Origin: an uncultured cyanobacterium
GTDB lineage: Bacteria > Cyanobacteriota > Cyanobacteriia > PCC-6307 > Cyanobiaceae
Length of the DNA stretch: 64,000 bases
Direction of reading: 5' to 3'
Assembly: GCA_903858015.1 (NCBI GenBank)
Contig: CAIOGZ010000063.1
Span: forward strand, 1-64,000
Both the position numbers and the translations under genes were made by a program. This document shows positions 1-8,334 of the stretch, piece by piece. The notes beneath the pieces were generated by a model, which saw nothing but the letters and a program-made list of their open reading frames with translations, was not told the origin of the DNA and searched no databases. Position 1 is the stretch's first letter. Every line of letters begins with the position of its first letter.

Positions 1-120
1 CGTTTCCCCGCCGGCATCGACCGCGACCAGCTGCAGGCCAGCTACCGCGACGGCCTGCTGAGCGTGCGGGCCCCCAAGGCCCAGCGCGTTTCCACGGTGA
101 CGGTGAAGGTGGAGGGCTGA
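1..120 (+). CDS. Small heat-shock protein (Hsp20), C-terminal end only
   Basis: The window opens inside a gene that reads in frame to a TGA at 118-120. The visible 39 residues contain 'ASYRDGLLSVRAPK', the last beta-strands of an alpha-crystallin domain (known family pattern: ASY.DG.L.V..PK), followed by a short basic tail ending KVEG. Hsp20 proteins are ATP-independent holdases that keep unfolding proteins soluble during heat or light stress. The start lies outside the window, so total length and promoter cannot be judged. The next gene downstream is on the other strand, so this gene ends its transcription unit. Confidence 0.8.
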   Translation, partial: RFPAGIDRDQLQASYRDGLLSVRAPKAQRVSTVTVKVEG

Positions 121-296
121 GCGGAGGGGAAGGGAGGGAGGGAGGCCGAGGGGCAGCTGAGGGAGGGCTGAGGGAAGACGGAAAGTCGATCTGCGGCAGG
201 GCTGGGTGGCCGCCGGCGCTGCGGCGCCGGCCCCATCAGCCTGAGCCGATGGGTTGCTGATCCGGTTGCAGCCTGATCAACTCGTGGCCCCCGATG

Positions 297-358
297 GCCC
301 CCGGCTTTGGCTGGGGGTTGATCAAGTTCCCCGGCTTTGGCTGAGGGGTTGACCGAGT
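297..358. repeat. Two-copy 30-nt direct repeat with hairpin potential
   Basis: The 13-mer CCGGCTTTGGCTG occurs at 301 and again at 331, a 30-nt period, each followed by a G-run and a TTGA(T/C)C box. In each unit a C-run before the 13-mer can pair with the G-run after it, giving two short GC hairpins. The repeat lies in the gap between two convergent genes (hsp20 and the CsbD-like gene), where a terminator role is possible, but there is no U-tract. Confidence 0.5.
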
Positions 359-384
359 CGATCGCCACGGAACCAAGTTGAAGT

Positions 385-777
385 TCAGCTGCGATCGCTT
401 CCCAAGCCAGTGGCAGCTTTGCTGATTTTCTTAGCTACTGATGTTGCACCGTCCTTAAGATTTGCCGTGGCATCCATCGCGGTTGCTTGCGACTGCTTTG
501 CTTTGCCCTTGAGCTGCTGGCCAGGACCACCGCTCAGTTCACCCACGGCTGATTCAAGCCTGCTCCGCGCCCCTTCCGCTTTGGCATCAGCTTTAGCCTT
601 CCGATCGGATTGATTAGACGGGGCCGCGATGGCGAAGGGGGATAAGGGCTGATCGGTGAGCATCGCCATGGCTGGCAGTGGCATCAGCGTGGCCAAGCCC
701 AAGGCAATCAGCACCACGAAGGAAAAAAAGCGACGAATACCACCTCGGGAGGCATGGATGATGGTATAAAGGACCAT
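385..777 (-). CDS. Exported CsbD-like stress protein
   Basis: A 130-residue protein with a basic start and hydrophobic segment at about residues 15-38 ending 'PLPAMA', a likely signal peptide with an AxA cleavage site. The mature part (about 55-130) is rich in Ala, Lys, Gly, Gln and Ser, with 'AKAEGARSRLESAVGELSG' followed by 'LKGKAKQ', which resembles the CsbD pattern (GK.KE..G...GD) of general stress proteins. Its function is unknown even in the family; desiccation or osmotic stress induction is reported for relatives. The start ATG at 775-777 is the first in frame; no good Shine-Dalgarno is visible. Family assignment is by pattern only. Confidence 0.6.
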   Translation of the reverse strand: MVLYTIIHASRGGIRRFFSFVVLIALGLATLMPLPAMAMLTDQPLSPFAIAAPSNQSDRKAKADAKAEGARSRLESAVGELSGGPGQQLKGKAKQSQATAMDATANLKDGATSVAKKISKAATGLGSDRS

Positions 778-1018
778 GGATTTAGATCGTCACACAACAT
801 TTTAATGCTAGGCATTACTCCCCTGTGAAAGGGTTGAAGCTCCCATCAATGCGGCACTTCTGAAGCTCAATCCACCCTGCCAGATGGCAGGGTGGGCAGT
901 TGCGTGCCTTGGCCAGGACTATGCTGTAGTTGCAAGCAATCGAAGCTCATATCTGCACCCGATTTTACAGGCGTTGGGCTAAGATTAGGGATGCCATAGC
1001 GGCAGGGGCGATAGCCGC

Positions 1019-1198
1019 TCAGGATCTGTGCTCAAGAGGCAAGGCGACCGCAGATCCTGGCGCCTGATCCGCTACTACCAGGTTGGGGGCAGCGGCGACC
1101 GTCGCACAAAAGTTCTCATCGATAGGACCAATCGCTTGCCGTTCCAATTGCGCAGCCAACAACCAGAAACCAAGAGCCAACAGCCCAGTGACGTTCAA
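1019..1198 (-). CDS. Possible small exported protein, unknown function
   Basis: A 59-codon frame from a TTG at 1196-1198 to a TGA. The N-terminus is hydrophobic ('VTGLLALGFWLLAAQ'), like a signal anchor, and the rest is hydrophilic with one Cys. No ATG or clear Shine-Dalgarno supports this start, and no family is recognised. It lies in the 640-bp stretch (778-1416) between the CsbD-like gene and the Nif11-type gene, which otherwise shows no convincing coding frame. Weak call made from the membrane-like N-terminus and codon use. Confidence 0.3.
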   Translation of the reverse strand: MNVTGLLALGFWLLAAQLERQAIGPIDENFCATVAAAPNLVVADQAPGSAVALPLEHRS

Positions 1199-1416
1199 CT
1201 TGGGCCAGGGCTGCCAACAGATTCGGCGGCAGCGAGGGGCGCCCCGGCTAGGAGCCGCGGGCTCCGCACAACCGGTATCACGGCCCCAAGCGCAGCTCCG
1301 GCACCAGGGCTTCCGCTGGAGGGATCTCAGCCCCTTGGGCCGATCCGAGCTTCGCTCTTCGGCCCCGATCGCCAGGCTGGCTGGGGGGCTGGCTGGCCCC
1401 AAGCCGCGCTGCCTAC

Positions 1417-1581
1417 TCAGCCCCGCAGGTGGCGCGCCAGGCTGGCTGGCGAGAAGGCGAAGCCTTCGGCTTGGGCAATGGCCGCCACGGCGCTGGCATC
1501 GGCGGCGGCATCGACTTGGAGCTTGAGGGCGGGATTGGCTTCCACCTTGGCAAGAAAGGCGGTGAGCTGAGCTTTTGACAC
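1417..1581 (-). CDS. Nif11-type leader peptide, no visible core
   Basis: A 54-residue protein starting at GTG (1579-1581). It reads 'SKAQLTAFLAKVEANPAL', then 'LQVDAAADASAVAAIAQAEG' and 'FSPASLARHLRG', the classic Nif11 pattern (...F...V..N..L...L......A..A..AGF......L). Nif11 domains serve as leader peptides of ribosomally made natural products, e.g. prochlorosin-type lanthipeptides, or occur as short stand-alone proteins in picocyanobacteria. Here the protein ends right after the leader, without a GG-Cys/Ser/Thr-rich core, and no LanM or peptidase-transporter is in the window. It begins 16 nt downstream of the Hli gene stop, so the two are probably co-transcribed. No Shine-Dalgarno at the usual distance. 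Confidence 0.72.
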   Translation of the reverse strand: MSKAQLTAFLAKVEANPALKLQVDAAADASAVAAIAQAEGFAFSPASLARHLRG

Positions 1582-1597
1582 GTTTTGCTTTTTGTTA

Positions 1598-1780
1598 TTA
1601 CCTCAAAATTTTAGGGCTTTTTCTATCCACCTGTTGCCGTTGCCAGCGGGGCTGGGCCAGGCTGCCCTGGCCACTGAGCAGTTCGGTAGCCAGGCCGATC
1701 ACAAACCCCAGCATGGCCAAACGGCCATGCCAGATCTCGGCAAAAGGCACAAAACCAAAGCGGGGGGTGTTGGCTTTCAT
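1598..1780 (-). CDS. hli: High-light-inducible protein (single-helix Hli)
   Basis: A 60-residue single-helix chlorophyll-binding protein. The motif 'AEIWHGRLAMLGFVIGL' at about residues 14-30 matches the Hli/CAB helix I signature (E..NGR.AM.GF), with His in place of the usual Asn ligand. It acts in the thylakoid membrane, protecting photosystem assembly and chlorophyll recycling under excess light. The ATG at 1778-1780 was chosen over upstream in-frame starts because AGGAGG sits 10 nt before it. The C-terminal tail after the helix is basic and unusually long ('RWQRQQVDRKS'). The Nif11-type gene follows directly. Confidence 0.85.
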   Translation of the reverse strand: MKANTPRFGFVPFAEIWHGRLAMLGFVIGLATELLSGQGSLAQPRWQRQQVDRKSPKILR

Positions 1781-2013
1781 GGCGGCAATCCTCCTGGTGA
1801 GATGGAATTGAACAACGGGATACAGGAACAAGGAATGACCCAGCTGGCGAAGCGCCGGCCGAAGCGCCCCGTGGGCCATTTGGCTAGACCAGAGCAAATG
1901 GACTGGGCACCGAAGGGCTTCAGCAGTGATTGGATTAAGTCATGACAAGCGAAAACGGCCCATCCCGCAGCTGATGCAGCCCCAAAACCAATCCATCTTT
2001 GGATGGCCAATTG

Positions 2014-2295
2014 TCAGGGGTGATGCAGCAACGCCTTCAGCCCGATCTGTTGAAGAATCCCCTCGCCGGTAACGAACTCCAAGATCAGGCCGATCGCAAA
2101 ACCCAGCATGGCCAAGCGGCCATTGAGGAGCTCGGCGCGGCGATAAAAACCCCAGCCCTGGTCTTTGTTGACGATCCGCATGTGGGGCTCTAACGGACGG
2201 GGGTCGTCGAGGCCTTGTTCGTCTGAGCACCAGCCCTGCCCTTCCGATTCAGAAAAGCTGCGCTGAGCCAGCGAGGTTTCGCTGTCGTTGTTCAT
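2014..2295 (-). CDS. hli: High-light-inducible protein with N-terminal extension
   Basis: A 93-residue Hli protein. About 55 hydrophilic residues precede the chlorophyll-binding helix 'AELLNGRLAMLGFAIGLILE', which keeps the full ExxNGR ligand set. Synechococcus Hli proteins of this layout are common and share the photoprotective role of the short type. The start ATG at 2293-2295 has GGAG about 8 nt upstream, and the longer frame upstream of it has no such signal. It lies 233 nt upstream of the shorter Hli gene on the same strand; whether they share a promoter is unclear. Confidence 0.85.
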   Translation of the reverse strand: MNNDSETSLAQRSFSESEGQGWCSDEQGLDDPRPLEPHMRIVNKDQGWGFYRRAELLNGRLAMLGFAIGLILEFVTGEGILQQIGLKALLHHP

Positions 2296-2546
2296 CGATC
2301 CACTCCAATGGGTTTGGCGATGGGTGGCCATGGGGATCAGCCCCAGCCTTGGTTCGATCGGAGTCAATTCCATGGGCCTTGTTGCCATGGAGCTGATGGG
2401 ATGGGCCCGTGGGCCTGACTGCCCCCCTCGCTACTTCCAGCCTGCAGGCGCAATGGGTTAGCGGATCTGGCGCCGAGCTGGCTTTGTGCGGCAAATCCGC
2501 AAGCCGCCCCCCTGCCTCCAGCCGGCCAGCGTCCGCAGCCCAAGCT

Positions 2547-2585
2547 CAAGCCAATCCCTTCAAGCCAATCCCTTCAAGCCAATAA
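2547..2585. repeat. 14-nt tandem repeat, about 2.8 copies
   Basis: CAAGCCAATCCCTT is repeated head to tail at 2547 and 2561, with a partial third copy at 2575. The stop codon of rdgB (2574-2576, minus strand) falls inside the array, so copy-number change could alter the last codons of that gene. Probably slipped-strand origin. Confidence 0.6.
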
Positions 2586-3188
2586 CTGCCTCAACCCCGG
2601 CTCCAGCAGCGCAAAGGCGCGGCCCCGGTGGCCGATGCGTGCCTTGGTGGCCTTGTCGATCTCGGCGAAGCTGCGGCCCAGTTCGGGCACCAGAAACACC
2701 TGGTCGTAGCCAAAACCACCGTCGCCGCGCGGCGCTTCCAAAATCTCCCCCAGGCAGTGGCCCTCCACCTCCAGCCGCAGGCTGCCGCTTGGATCGGCGA
2801 GGGCCAGGGCTGCCGTGAAGCGGGCGCGGCGCTGGGGCGGCAGGCCTGCCGCCGCCCGCGCCTGGTTGGCGGCGGCCAATTCGGCCAGCAAGCGGCCGAT
2901 CCGCTCGGGGTCGCTGGGGGCATAGCGGGCCGACTGCACCCCCGGCGCGCCATCGAGGGCCTCCACCGCCAGCCCCGAATCATCGGCCAAGGCCCAGCAG
3001 CCCGTGGCCAACGCCACCGCGACGGCCTTGAGCCGGGCATTCTCGCCAAACGTGCCGCCCGTTTCTTCCACCTCCAAACCCTCGGGTTGGGGCCGGATCT
3101 CCAGAGCCAAATCGGCCAGCAGGGCGCTGAACTCGCGCAGCTTGCCGGCATTGCCGCTGGCGATCACCAGCGGCGTGGAAGCGGCCAT
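2574..3188 (-). CDS. rdgB: XTP/dITP pyrophosphatase (RdgB/HAM1)
   Basis: A 204-residue house-cleaning enzyme that hydrolyses non-canonical purine nucleotides (dITP, XTP) to the monophosphate and pyrophosphate. Seen: N-terminal 'VIASGNAGKLREF' (family: ..ASNN.GK..E), 'ETGGTFGENARLKA', the metal-binding 'ADDSGLAVEALDGAPGV', and 'GGFGYDQVFLVPE'. Length is typical (about 195-205). The start ATG at 3186-3188 overlaps the TGA of the upstream phosphomutase gene (ATGA), a sign of translational coupling. The 3' end lies within a 14-nt tandem repeat. Confidence 0.93.
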   Translation of the reverse strand: MAASTPLVIASGNAGKLREFSALLADLALEIRPQPEGLEVEETGGTFGENARLKAVAVALATGCWALADDSGLAVEALDGAPGVQSARYAPSDPERIGRLLAELAAANQARAAAGLPPQRRARFTAALALADPSGSLRLEVEGHCLGEILEAPRGDGGFGYDQVFLVPELGRSFAEIDKATKARIGHRGRAFALLEPGLRQLLA

Positions 3189-4657
3189 CAGATCGCCTCC
3201 GCCAGCTGCCGCGCCCAGGCCAACACCTCCGCCACCCGCTGCGCCGTCGGCGCTTCGCAATAGAGCCGCAGTAGCGGCTCCGTGCCGGAGAAGCGCAGCA
3301 TCAGCCAGTGGCTGGGGGCCAACCGCAACTTGACGCCATCGGTGCTGATCACCTCCTGGACGGGGACTCCGGCCACCGCCGCAGGCGGTGTGGCGGCCAG
3401 GAACTGCTCCAGGCGGCTGCGGGCGGCCATGTCGGGCAGGCGCAGGTCGAGGCGGTCGTAGCTGGCCCCGCCGCCGCAGCGGGCCTGCAGGGCATCGATC
3501 CGCTCGCCCAGGGGTACACCGCCCTCCACCAACGCCTCGATCAGCAGCAACGCCGCAAACGGCGCATCCCGCTCCGGCAGGTGCATGCCGAAGCCCACCC
3601 CCCCCGATTCCTCACCGCCCACCAGCACCCCCCCCGCCAGCATCTCCGCGGCGATGTACTTGAACCCCACCGGCATCTCGATCACATCGCGGCCCAGCCC
3701 TGCGGCCACCAGGGCCATCAAATCGGAGCCGCTGACGGTTTTGATCACCGTGCCGGGCAGGGCCCGGGCCCGGGCCAGGTGGTCGATGAACAGCGGCATC
3801 AATAACTGGGTGCTACAGAACCGGCCGCGCTCATCCACCGCGGCGATCCGGTCGCCGTCGCCATCAAAGACGATGCCCATCGCCGGCTGGCCAGCGGCGG
3901 TGCTGGCCAGCACGGCGGCGGTGAGCGCTTCGAGGTAGGGCGCCAGCGGTTCGGGCGGATGGCCGCCGAACAGGGGATCGCGGTTGGCGCGGATCTCGCG
4001 GATCACCCCGGCGGCCAGCGCCGGCTCGCCCAGCAGGGCCGGCAGCACCCCCGCCGCCGAACCGTGCATCGGATCCACGATCACCCGCAGGCCGAGCCGC
4101 TCCAGACCCGCCGCCAGGGCGGCCGTATCCACCTTGGCCTTGAGGCCCGCCACGTAGGCCGCGAGCGCATCGAAGCTTTGGGTTTCGCCCGGGATCGGCA
4201 CCGTAATGCCGCCGGCCGCCAGCCGCCGCTCCACCCGGGCGGTGAAATCGCCCTCCACCGAGCCACCGAATGGACCCTTGATCTTCAGGCCCAGCCACTC
4301 GGGCGGGTTGTGGCTGGCGGTGATCACCAGGGCCCCCAGGGCGCCGCGCTCCACCACCGCCCAACTGGAGGCCGGCGTGGGGGTGGGGCTCTCCGAGAGC
4401 ACGGGCACCAAGCCGGCGCCGCGCACCGCCGCCGCGATCGCCGCGGCCAGCTCCTGGGCCAGGAAGCGGCGGTCGTAGCCGAGCACCACCTCGCGGCTGC
4501 CCAGGCCCTGGGGCGCCGAAGCCTCCAGCTCCCGGGCCGCCGCCGCCGCCACCGGCAGCAGCCGCTCCACGGTGATGTCCACGCCGAGGATGCCGCGCCA
4601 TCCATCGGTGCCGAAGGCGATCGGGCTGGCCTCCAGGGGCAGGGGGGCAGAGGCCAT
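3188..4657 (-). CDS. Phosphoglucomutase/phosphomannomutase, alpha-D-phosphohexomutase family
   Basis: A 489-residue enzyme interconverting hexose 1- and 6-phosphates for glycogen and cell-envelope sugar nucleotides. Motifs in order: 'FGTDGWRG' near the N-terminus, the phosphoserine loop 'ITASHNPPEW' at about residue 110, the magnesium loop 'FDGDGDRIA', the sugar-recognition 'GGEESGG', and the phosphate-binding 'RFSGTEPLLRLY' near the C-terminus. All key residues are present. ATG at 4655-4657 gives the usual short N-terminus. Whether glucose or mannose phosphate is preferred cannot be read from sequence. It is coupled to rdgB by an ATGA overlap. Confidence 0.92.
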   Translation of the reverse strand: MASAPLPLEASPIAFGTDGWRGILGVDITVERLLPVAAAAARELEASAPQGLGSREVVLGYDRRFLAQELAAAIAAAVRGAGLVPVLSESPTPTPASSWAVVERGALGALVITASHNPPEWLGLKIKGPFGGSVEGDFTARVERRLAAGGITVPIPGETQSFDALAAYVAGLKAKVDTAALAAGLERLGLRVIVDPMHGSAAGVLPALLGEPALAAGVIREIRANRDPLFGGHPPEPLAPYLEALTAAVLASTAAGQPAMGIVFDGDGDRIAAVDERGRFCSTQLLMPLFIDHLARARALPGTVIKTVSGSDLMALVAAGLGRDVIEMPVGFKYIAAEMLAGGVLVGGEESGGVGFGMHLPERDAPFAALLLIEALVEGGVPLGERIDALQARCGGGASYDRLDLRLPDMAARSRLEQFLAATPPAAVAGVPVQEVISTDGVKLRLAPSHWLMLRFSGTEPLLRLYCEAPTAQRVAEVLAWARQLAEAI

Positions 4658-4863
4658 GGGTCGGGGCGGGCGATCGGGAGTCGTGGGCTGGTCGTAGCAG
4701 GGCCAACGGGCGCGGCGGGCGGCGCGGGTGCCGGCCTGTTGGCAGGCCACCGCCAGGACTGGGCTGGGCTGGGCTGGCTTCGGCCGGATTGGGGCCAGCG
4801 CGCTGCGGTCTTTTGGAGTGGCAGGGGCCCTAGCCTCAAGCTTCGGCTTGCTGGCTGTGCTTG

Positions 4864-6417
4864 ATGGCTGTGCCTATGCCCCCGCCGCCGCTCACCGATC
4901 GGTTGCTGCGCAGCTGGCTGCGCTGCCGCCGCCGCGCCTGGCTCGACCGCCACGGCCCCGCCGAAGCCCGGCGCTGGAGCGCCCACCGCGCCCTGGCCCT
5001 GCAAGACCAACTGCACAGCTTCCAGAGCCTGCTGCCGGCCCGGCCCGGCCACGGCGAAGCGGCCTGCCAGCGGGGCGATGGTGGGGTGGTGGGGCTGCGG
5101 CTGCGGGGCGCCGGCCCAGGCGGGCTGCCGCTGGAGGCCCATCCGCCCCTGCTGCTGCGGGTGGAGGCCCCAAGCCGCTGGGGCGGCCATGGCTATCGGC
5201 CCGTGCTGGTGCGCCAAGGCCGGCACCTGACCCGCGAACATCGGCTGGTGCTGGCCCTCTGGGGCCGGCTGCTGGCCAGCCACCAGGGGGCGCCGGTGCC
5301 CCAGGGCCTGGTGCTGGCCGGCGCCGGCCAGCAGCTGCAGCAGGAGCCCTTCAAGCTGGGGCCAGGGCTGCAGCAGCAGCTGGACGAGGTCTTGCCCCGC
5401 CTCGCCTTGGAGCTTGAGCCCGGTCGGCAGCCACCGCCGCTGGTCAACGACCGCAAGAAATGCACGCTCTGCTCGTGGCGCGGCCTTTGCGACCAGGAGG
5501 CCAGCCGCGAAGGGCACCTCAGTGAGGTGAGCGGCATCGGCGGCAAGCGCCGCGACCTGTTGCTCAGCCTCGGCATCGCCAGCCTGCCCCAGCTGGCCGC
5601 CAGCGACCCGGAGGGCCTGGCCAGCGCCCTGGAGGAGCACGGCGAACAGCACCGCGAGGTGGCCGACCAACTGGTGGCCCAGGCCCGGGTGCAGGCCGCC
5701 GGCAGCCCCCGGCGGCGGCTGCCGGGAGCAGCCCTGCCGGAGCTGGCGGGGGCCGGCGGCTTACTTCTATACGACATCGAATCCGATCCCGACGCCCGCG
5801 ACGACTTCCTGCACGGCCTGCTGCGGCTGGAGCGGGCGGCGCTGCAGGGCCCTGACCCCCGGCAGCGAGCTAGCAGCAGCTGGCCCGCGTTGGCGGCGGC
5901 GGCCCAGGCGACTTACCACCCGCTGCTCGCCCTGCAGGAGCAGGGGGAAGCCCGCCTCTGGCGGCGTCTGCGCACCCTGCTGGCGCGCTACCCCGATTGG
6001 CCGCTGCTCCACTACGGCGAAACCGAGGCGGTGGGCCTGCTGCGGCTGGCCGAACGGCAGGGGGCTTCGGAGCAGGAGCGGGCCCGGCTGCGGCGGCGCC
6101 TGATCGACGTACACCAGCGGCTCAAGCGCCACTGGCTACTGCCGGTGAACAGCTATGGCCTCAAGGCGGTGGCCAGCTGGCTGGGCTTCCGTTGGAGCCA
6201 GGGCGGCGTCGATGGCGCCCGTTGTCTGTTGTGGTGGCGCCAGTGGCGCCAGGACCGGGATCGCCCCGGCCGGCCGCCCCGGTTGGCGGCCCGGCCCCTG
6301 GAGCGGATCTTCCGCTACAACCGCGACGACAACCTGGCCACCTGGGCCGTGGCCCGCTGGCTGCTGGAGCAGGACGACCTGGCCGCAGCCAGCAGCCAAG
6401 CCCCCCCCAAGCCCTAA
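4864..6417 (+). CDS. TM0106-family RecB-like putative nuclease
   Basis: About 517 residues. The N-terminal half begins with 'WLRCRRRAWLDRHG', typical of PD-(D/E)XK RecB-like nucleases, and has a Cys cluster 'KKCTLCSWRGLCDQ' at about 200 that could be part of an iron-sulfur site. The C-terminal half is RNase H-like: 'LLLYDIESDPD' carries the first acidic pair and 'FRYNRDDNLATW' the last (D in a Y.RDD pattern). The family (TM0106) is annotated as a putative nuclease, with no proven role. A TTG at 4861 and ATGs at 4864 and 4876 are all possible starts; none has a strong ribosome site. The 3' end overlaps ygfZ on the other strand by 4 nt. Confidence 0.82.
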   Translation: MAVPMPPPPLTDRLLRSWLRCRRRAWLDRHGPAEARRWSAHRALALQDQLHSFQSLLPARPGHGEAACQRGDGGVVGLRLRGAGPGGLPLEAHPPLLLRVEAPSRWGGHGYRPVLVRQGRHLTREHRLVLALWGRLLASHQGAPVPQGLVLAGAGQQLQQEPFKLGPGLQQQLDEVLPRLALELEPGRQPPPLVNDRKKCTLCSWRGLCDQEASREGHLSEVSGIGGKRRDLLLSLGIASLPQLAASDPEGLASALEEHGEQHREVADQLVAQARVQAAGSPRRRLPGAALPELAGAGGLLLYDIESDPDARDDFLHGLLRLERAALQGPDPRQRASSSWPALAAAAQATYHPLLALQEQGEARLWRRLRTLLARYPDWPLLHYGETEAVGLLRLAERQGASEQERARLRRRLIDVHQRLKRHWLLPVNSYGLKAVASWLGFRWSQGGVDGARCLLWWRQWRQDRDRPGRPPRLAARPLERIFRYNRDDNLATWAVARWLLEQDDLAAASSQAPPKP

Positions 6418-7400
6418 GCCTTCGCCGCCCCGCCCCCTGCCACCGGCGGCGCCACAAAGGACTCGGGCAGCGAAATCAGCAACTCCACCCCACCACCTCC
6501 TGGGCCCAACCCCTCGCCAGCCACTGCACCATCCCCGCCGCCCAACCAGAGCCGCTGCTGAGCCAAGGCGGCGCGCCTGACCAGGGCCAGACCGATCCAG
6601 CCGGCGCCGCCCGGCAAGGCCAGCACGCTGGTGATCGAACCCGCCCGTTCCCCGGCGGCGCCGCGCAGCGGCGTGCCGACCGCTGGCGCCGCGCGACCGG
6701 CCTGGGCCGGGGCGAACCAGCGCCGCAGCTGCTGCTTGACGCCGTCGTAGGTGGCCAGCCGGGCGAGGGTTTCCTGGCCCACATAACAGCCCTTGCTGAG
6801 GCTGACCCGATCGGCCAGGCCCAGTTCAAACGGATTGGTGTCGTCATTGATTTCAGCGGCTGCGGCGGGCAGCCCCAGGGCGATGCGACGCCACTCCAAC
6901 GCCGCATCGGAGAGCGGCGGCAAGGCGGCCAACTCCGCCGGCATCGGGGCGCCGGCGCCCAGCACCACGGCGCGGCCCAGCCGCCAGCCCTGCCCTGCCG
7001 GCAACGACTCCCAATTCCGCTGCGGGGCCGCGCCGGCCTGGTTTCCGGGCCCTTGGGGTTCGACAGGCTCCACCCAAAGGCCCGGCTGCAGCGGCCCTAG
7101 TTGCACGGCATCGGCCGGGAACAGCACCCGATCGAGGGCCTGGCGCACCGCCTCGGCGCCGCCGGCGGTGATCACCAGCCAGGCGCCGCTGCCATCCACC
7201 AGCACCTCCGCCAGCGCCCTCAACCGGGCCGTGGGGGTGATGCAGCAGGTGCTGCACCAGGCGCCGGGCCTGGCCAGCGCCAGGTCCTGGCTGCTCTGAC
7301 CATGCAGAAAGCGCAAACTGTCGGGCCCATCCAGCCGCAACAGCGCCACCGGCTGCTCCAGGCGGGCAGGGGCGGCCGACCAGCACCAGGGGTTCAACAT
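6414..7400 (-). CDS. ygfZ: YgfZ/GcvT-like folate-binding protein
   Basis: A 328-residue protein carrying the diagnostic 'KGCYVGQET' motif (K-G-C-Y-x-G-Q-E) at about 205, with the Cys used by the family in repair or assembly of iron-sulfur enzymes with tetrahydrofolate, supporting MiaB-type tRNA modification. An N-terminal 'LRFLHGQSSQDL' is also typical. Start ATG at 7398-7400 was chosen as the first giving family length. It lies 118 nt downstream of pyrE on the same strand and converges, overlapping by 4 nt, with the nuclease gene. Confidence 0.9.
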   Translation of the reverse strand: MLNPWCWSAAPARLEQPVALLRLDGPDSLRFLHGQSSQDLALARPGAWCSTCCITPTARLRALAEVLVDGSGAWLVITAGGAEAVRQALDRVLFPADAVQLGPLQPGLWVEPVEPQGPGNQAGAAPQRNWESLPAGQGWRLGRAVVLGAGAPMPAELAALPPLSDAALEWRRIALGLPAAAAEINDDTNPFELGLADRVSLSKGCYVGQETLARLATYDGVKQQLRRWFAPAQAGRAAPAVGTPLRGAAGERAGSITSVLALPGGAGWIGLALVRRAALAQQRLWLGGGDGAVAGEGLGPGGGGVELLISLPESFVAPPVAGGGAAKA

Positions 7401-7518
7401 CGCGGCGTGGGGGGTCGGGGGCAAGGGGGGGGCAAGGAGGAGCCAGGGGAAGGGCGGCGATCAGGCAGGCGGGCCGGGCCGCAGTGGATCCTGGGGGGCA
7501 AACAGGAGCGCGAAATTC

Positions 7519-8127
7519 TCACGGGCTGGGGGCGCTACTGACGCTTGGGGCGCTGCTGGCGCTGGGGCCGGCCAACTCCTCCAATAAAAAGAGGCTGCGC
7601 AACTCCAGGCCGGCAGCACGCAAGGCCTCGGCACCCCCCTCCTGCCGATCGACGATGGCCACCACCCGCTCCACCTTGTAGCCGGCCTGGCGAAGCTGAT
7701 CGACGGCCTTGAGCGCCGAACCGCCGCTGGTCACCACATCCTCCAGCACGGTGATGCGGCTGCCTGCTGCCGGCAGCGGACCCTCCAGCCAGGCGCCGGT
7801 GCCATGGCCCTTGGCCTCCTTGCGCACGATCAGGGCATCCAGGCTGCGGCCGGCCAGGGCCGCCTGCAACGCCACGGCACTGACGAGCGGATCGGCACCG
7901 AGGGTGAGGCCGGCCACCGCCACGGCATCGGGCTCCACCGGATCGAGCAGCAAGCTACCCAGCAGCGCCAGGCCTACACCACTGAGGCTCACCGGCTTGC
8001 AATTGACGTAATGGTCGCTGCTGCGGCCGGAGGCCAGGGTGAATTGGCCGTGGCGGTAGGCCCGCTCGCCCAGCAACTGAAGCAGCAGGCGGCGCCGGTC
8101 GGTGGAGCTGGTGGGGAGGTTGGACAT
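7519..8127 (-). CDS. pyrE: Orotate phosphoribosyltransferase
   Basis: A 202-residue enzyme of pyrimidine synthesis that joins orotate and PRPP to form OMP. Seen: '[17 protein letters not shown]' near the N-terminus, substrate loop '[10 protein letters not shown]', and the PRPP-binding signature '[17 protein letters not shown]' with its acidic pair (ED) followed by TSGGS. The last 20 residues are a low-complexity Ser/Ala/Pro tail not found in most PyrE proteins. Start ATG at 8125-8127. Confidence 0.93.
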   Translation of the reverse strand: MSNLPTSSTDRRRLLLQLLGERAYRHGQFTLASGRSSDHYVNCKPVSLSGVGLALLGSLLLDPVEPDAVAVAGLTLGADPLVSAVALQAALAGRSLDALIVRKEAKGHGTGAWLEGPLPAAGSRITVLEDVVTSGGSALKAVDQLRQAGYKVERVVAIVDRQEGGAEALRAAGLELRSLFLLEELAGPSASSAPSVSSAPSP

Positions 8128-8334
8128 GGGGAGGTAGCGGGCTGGGCTGAGTTAGGTGGGCAACCGTGAACGGGAAGCCTGCACGGCAGGCGGGAGGAGA
8201 AACGGCGGGCGGAAACAACGGGATCCTCAACAACCGGACCATCCAGAACAACCTGAACGAATGGTGAAACCGGCAACTGGAGCTAGCGTTGAGTTACTAC
8301 CCAACCCATTGCCCCCCTAACCCGAGGCATCGCG

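Noticed and set aside
297-358. CRISPR-like array at the 30-nt repeat
   Set aside because: Only two copies, directly adjoining, with no spacer of regular length and no cas genes.
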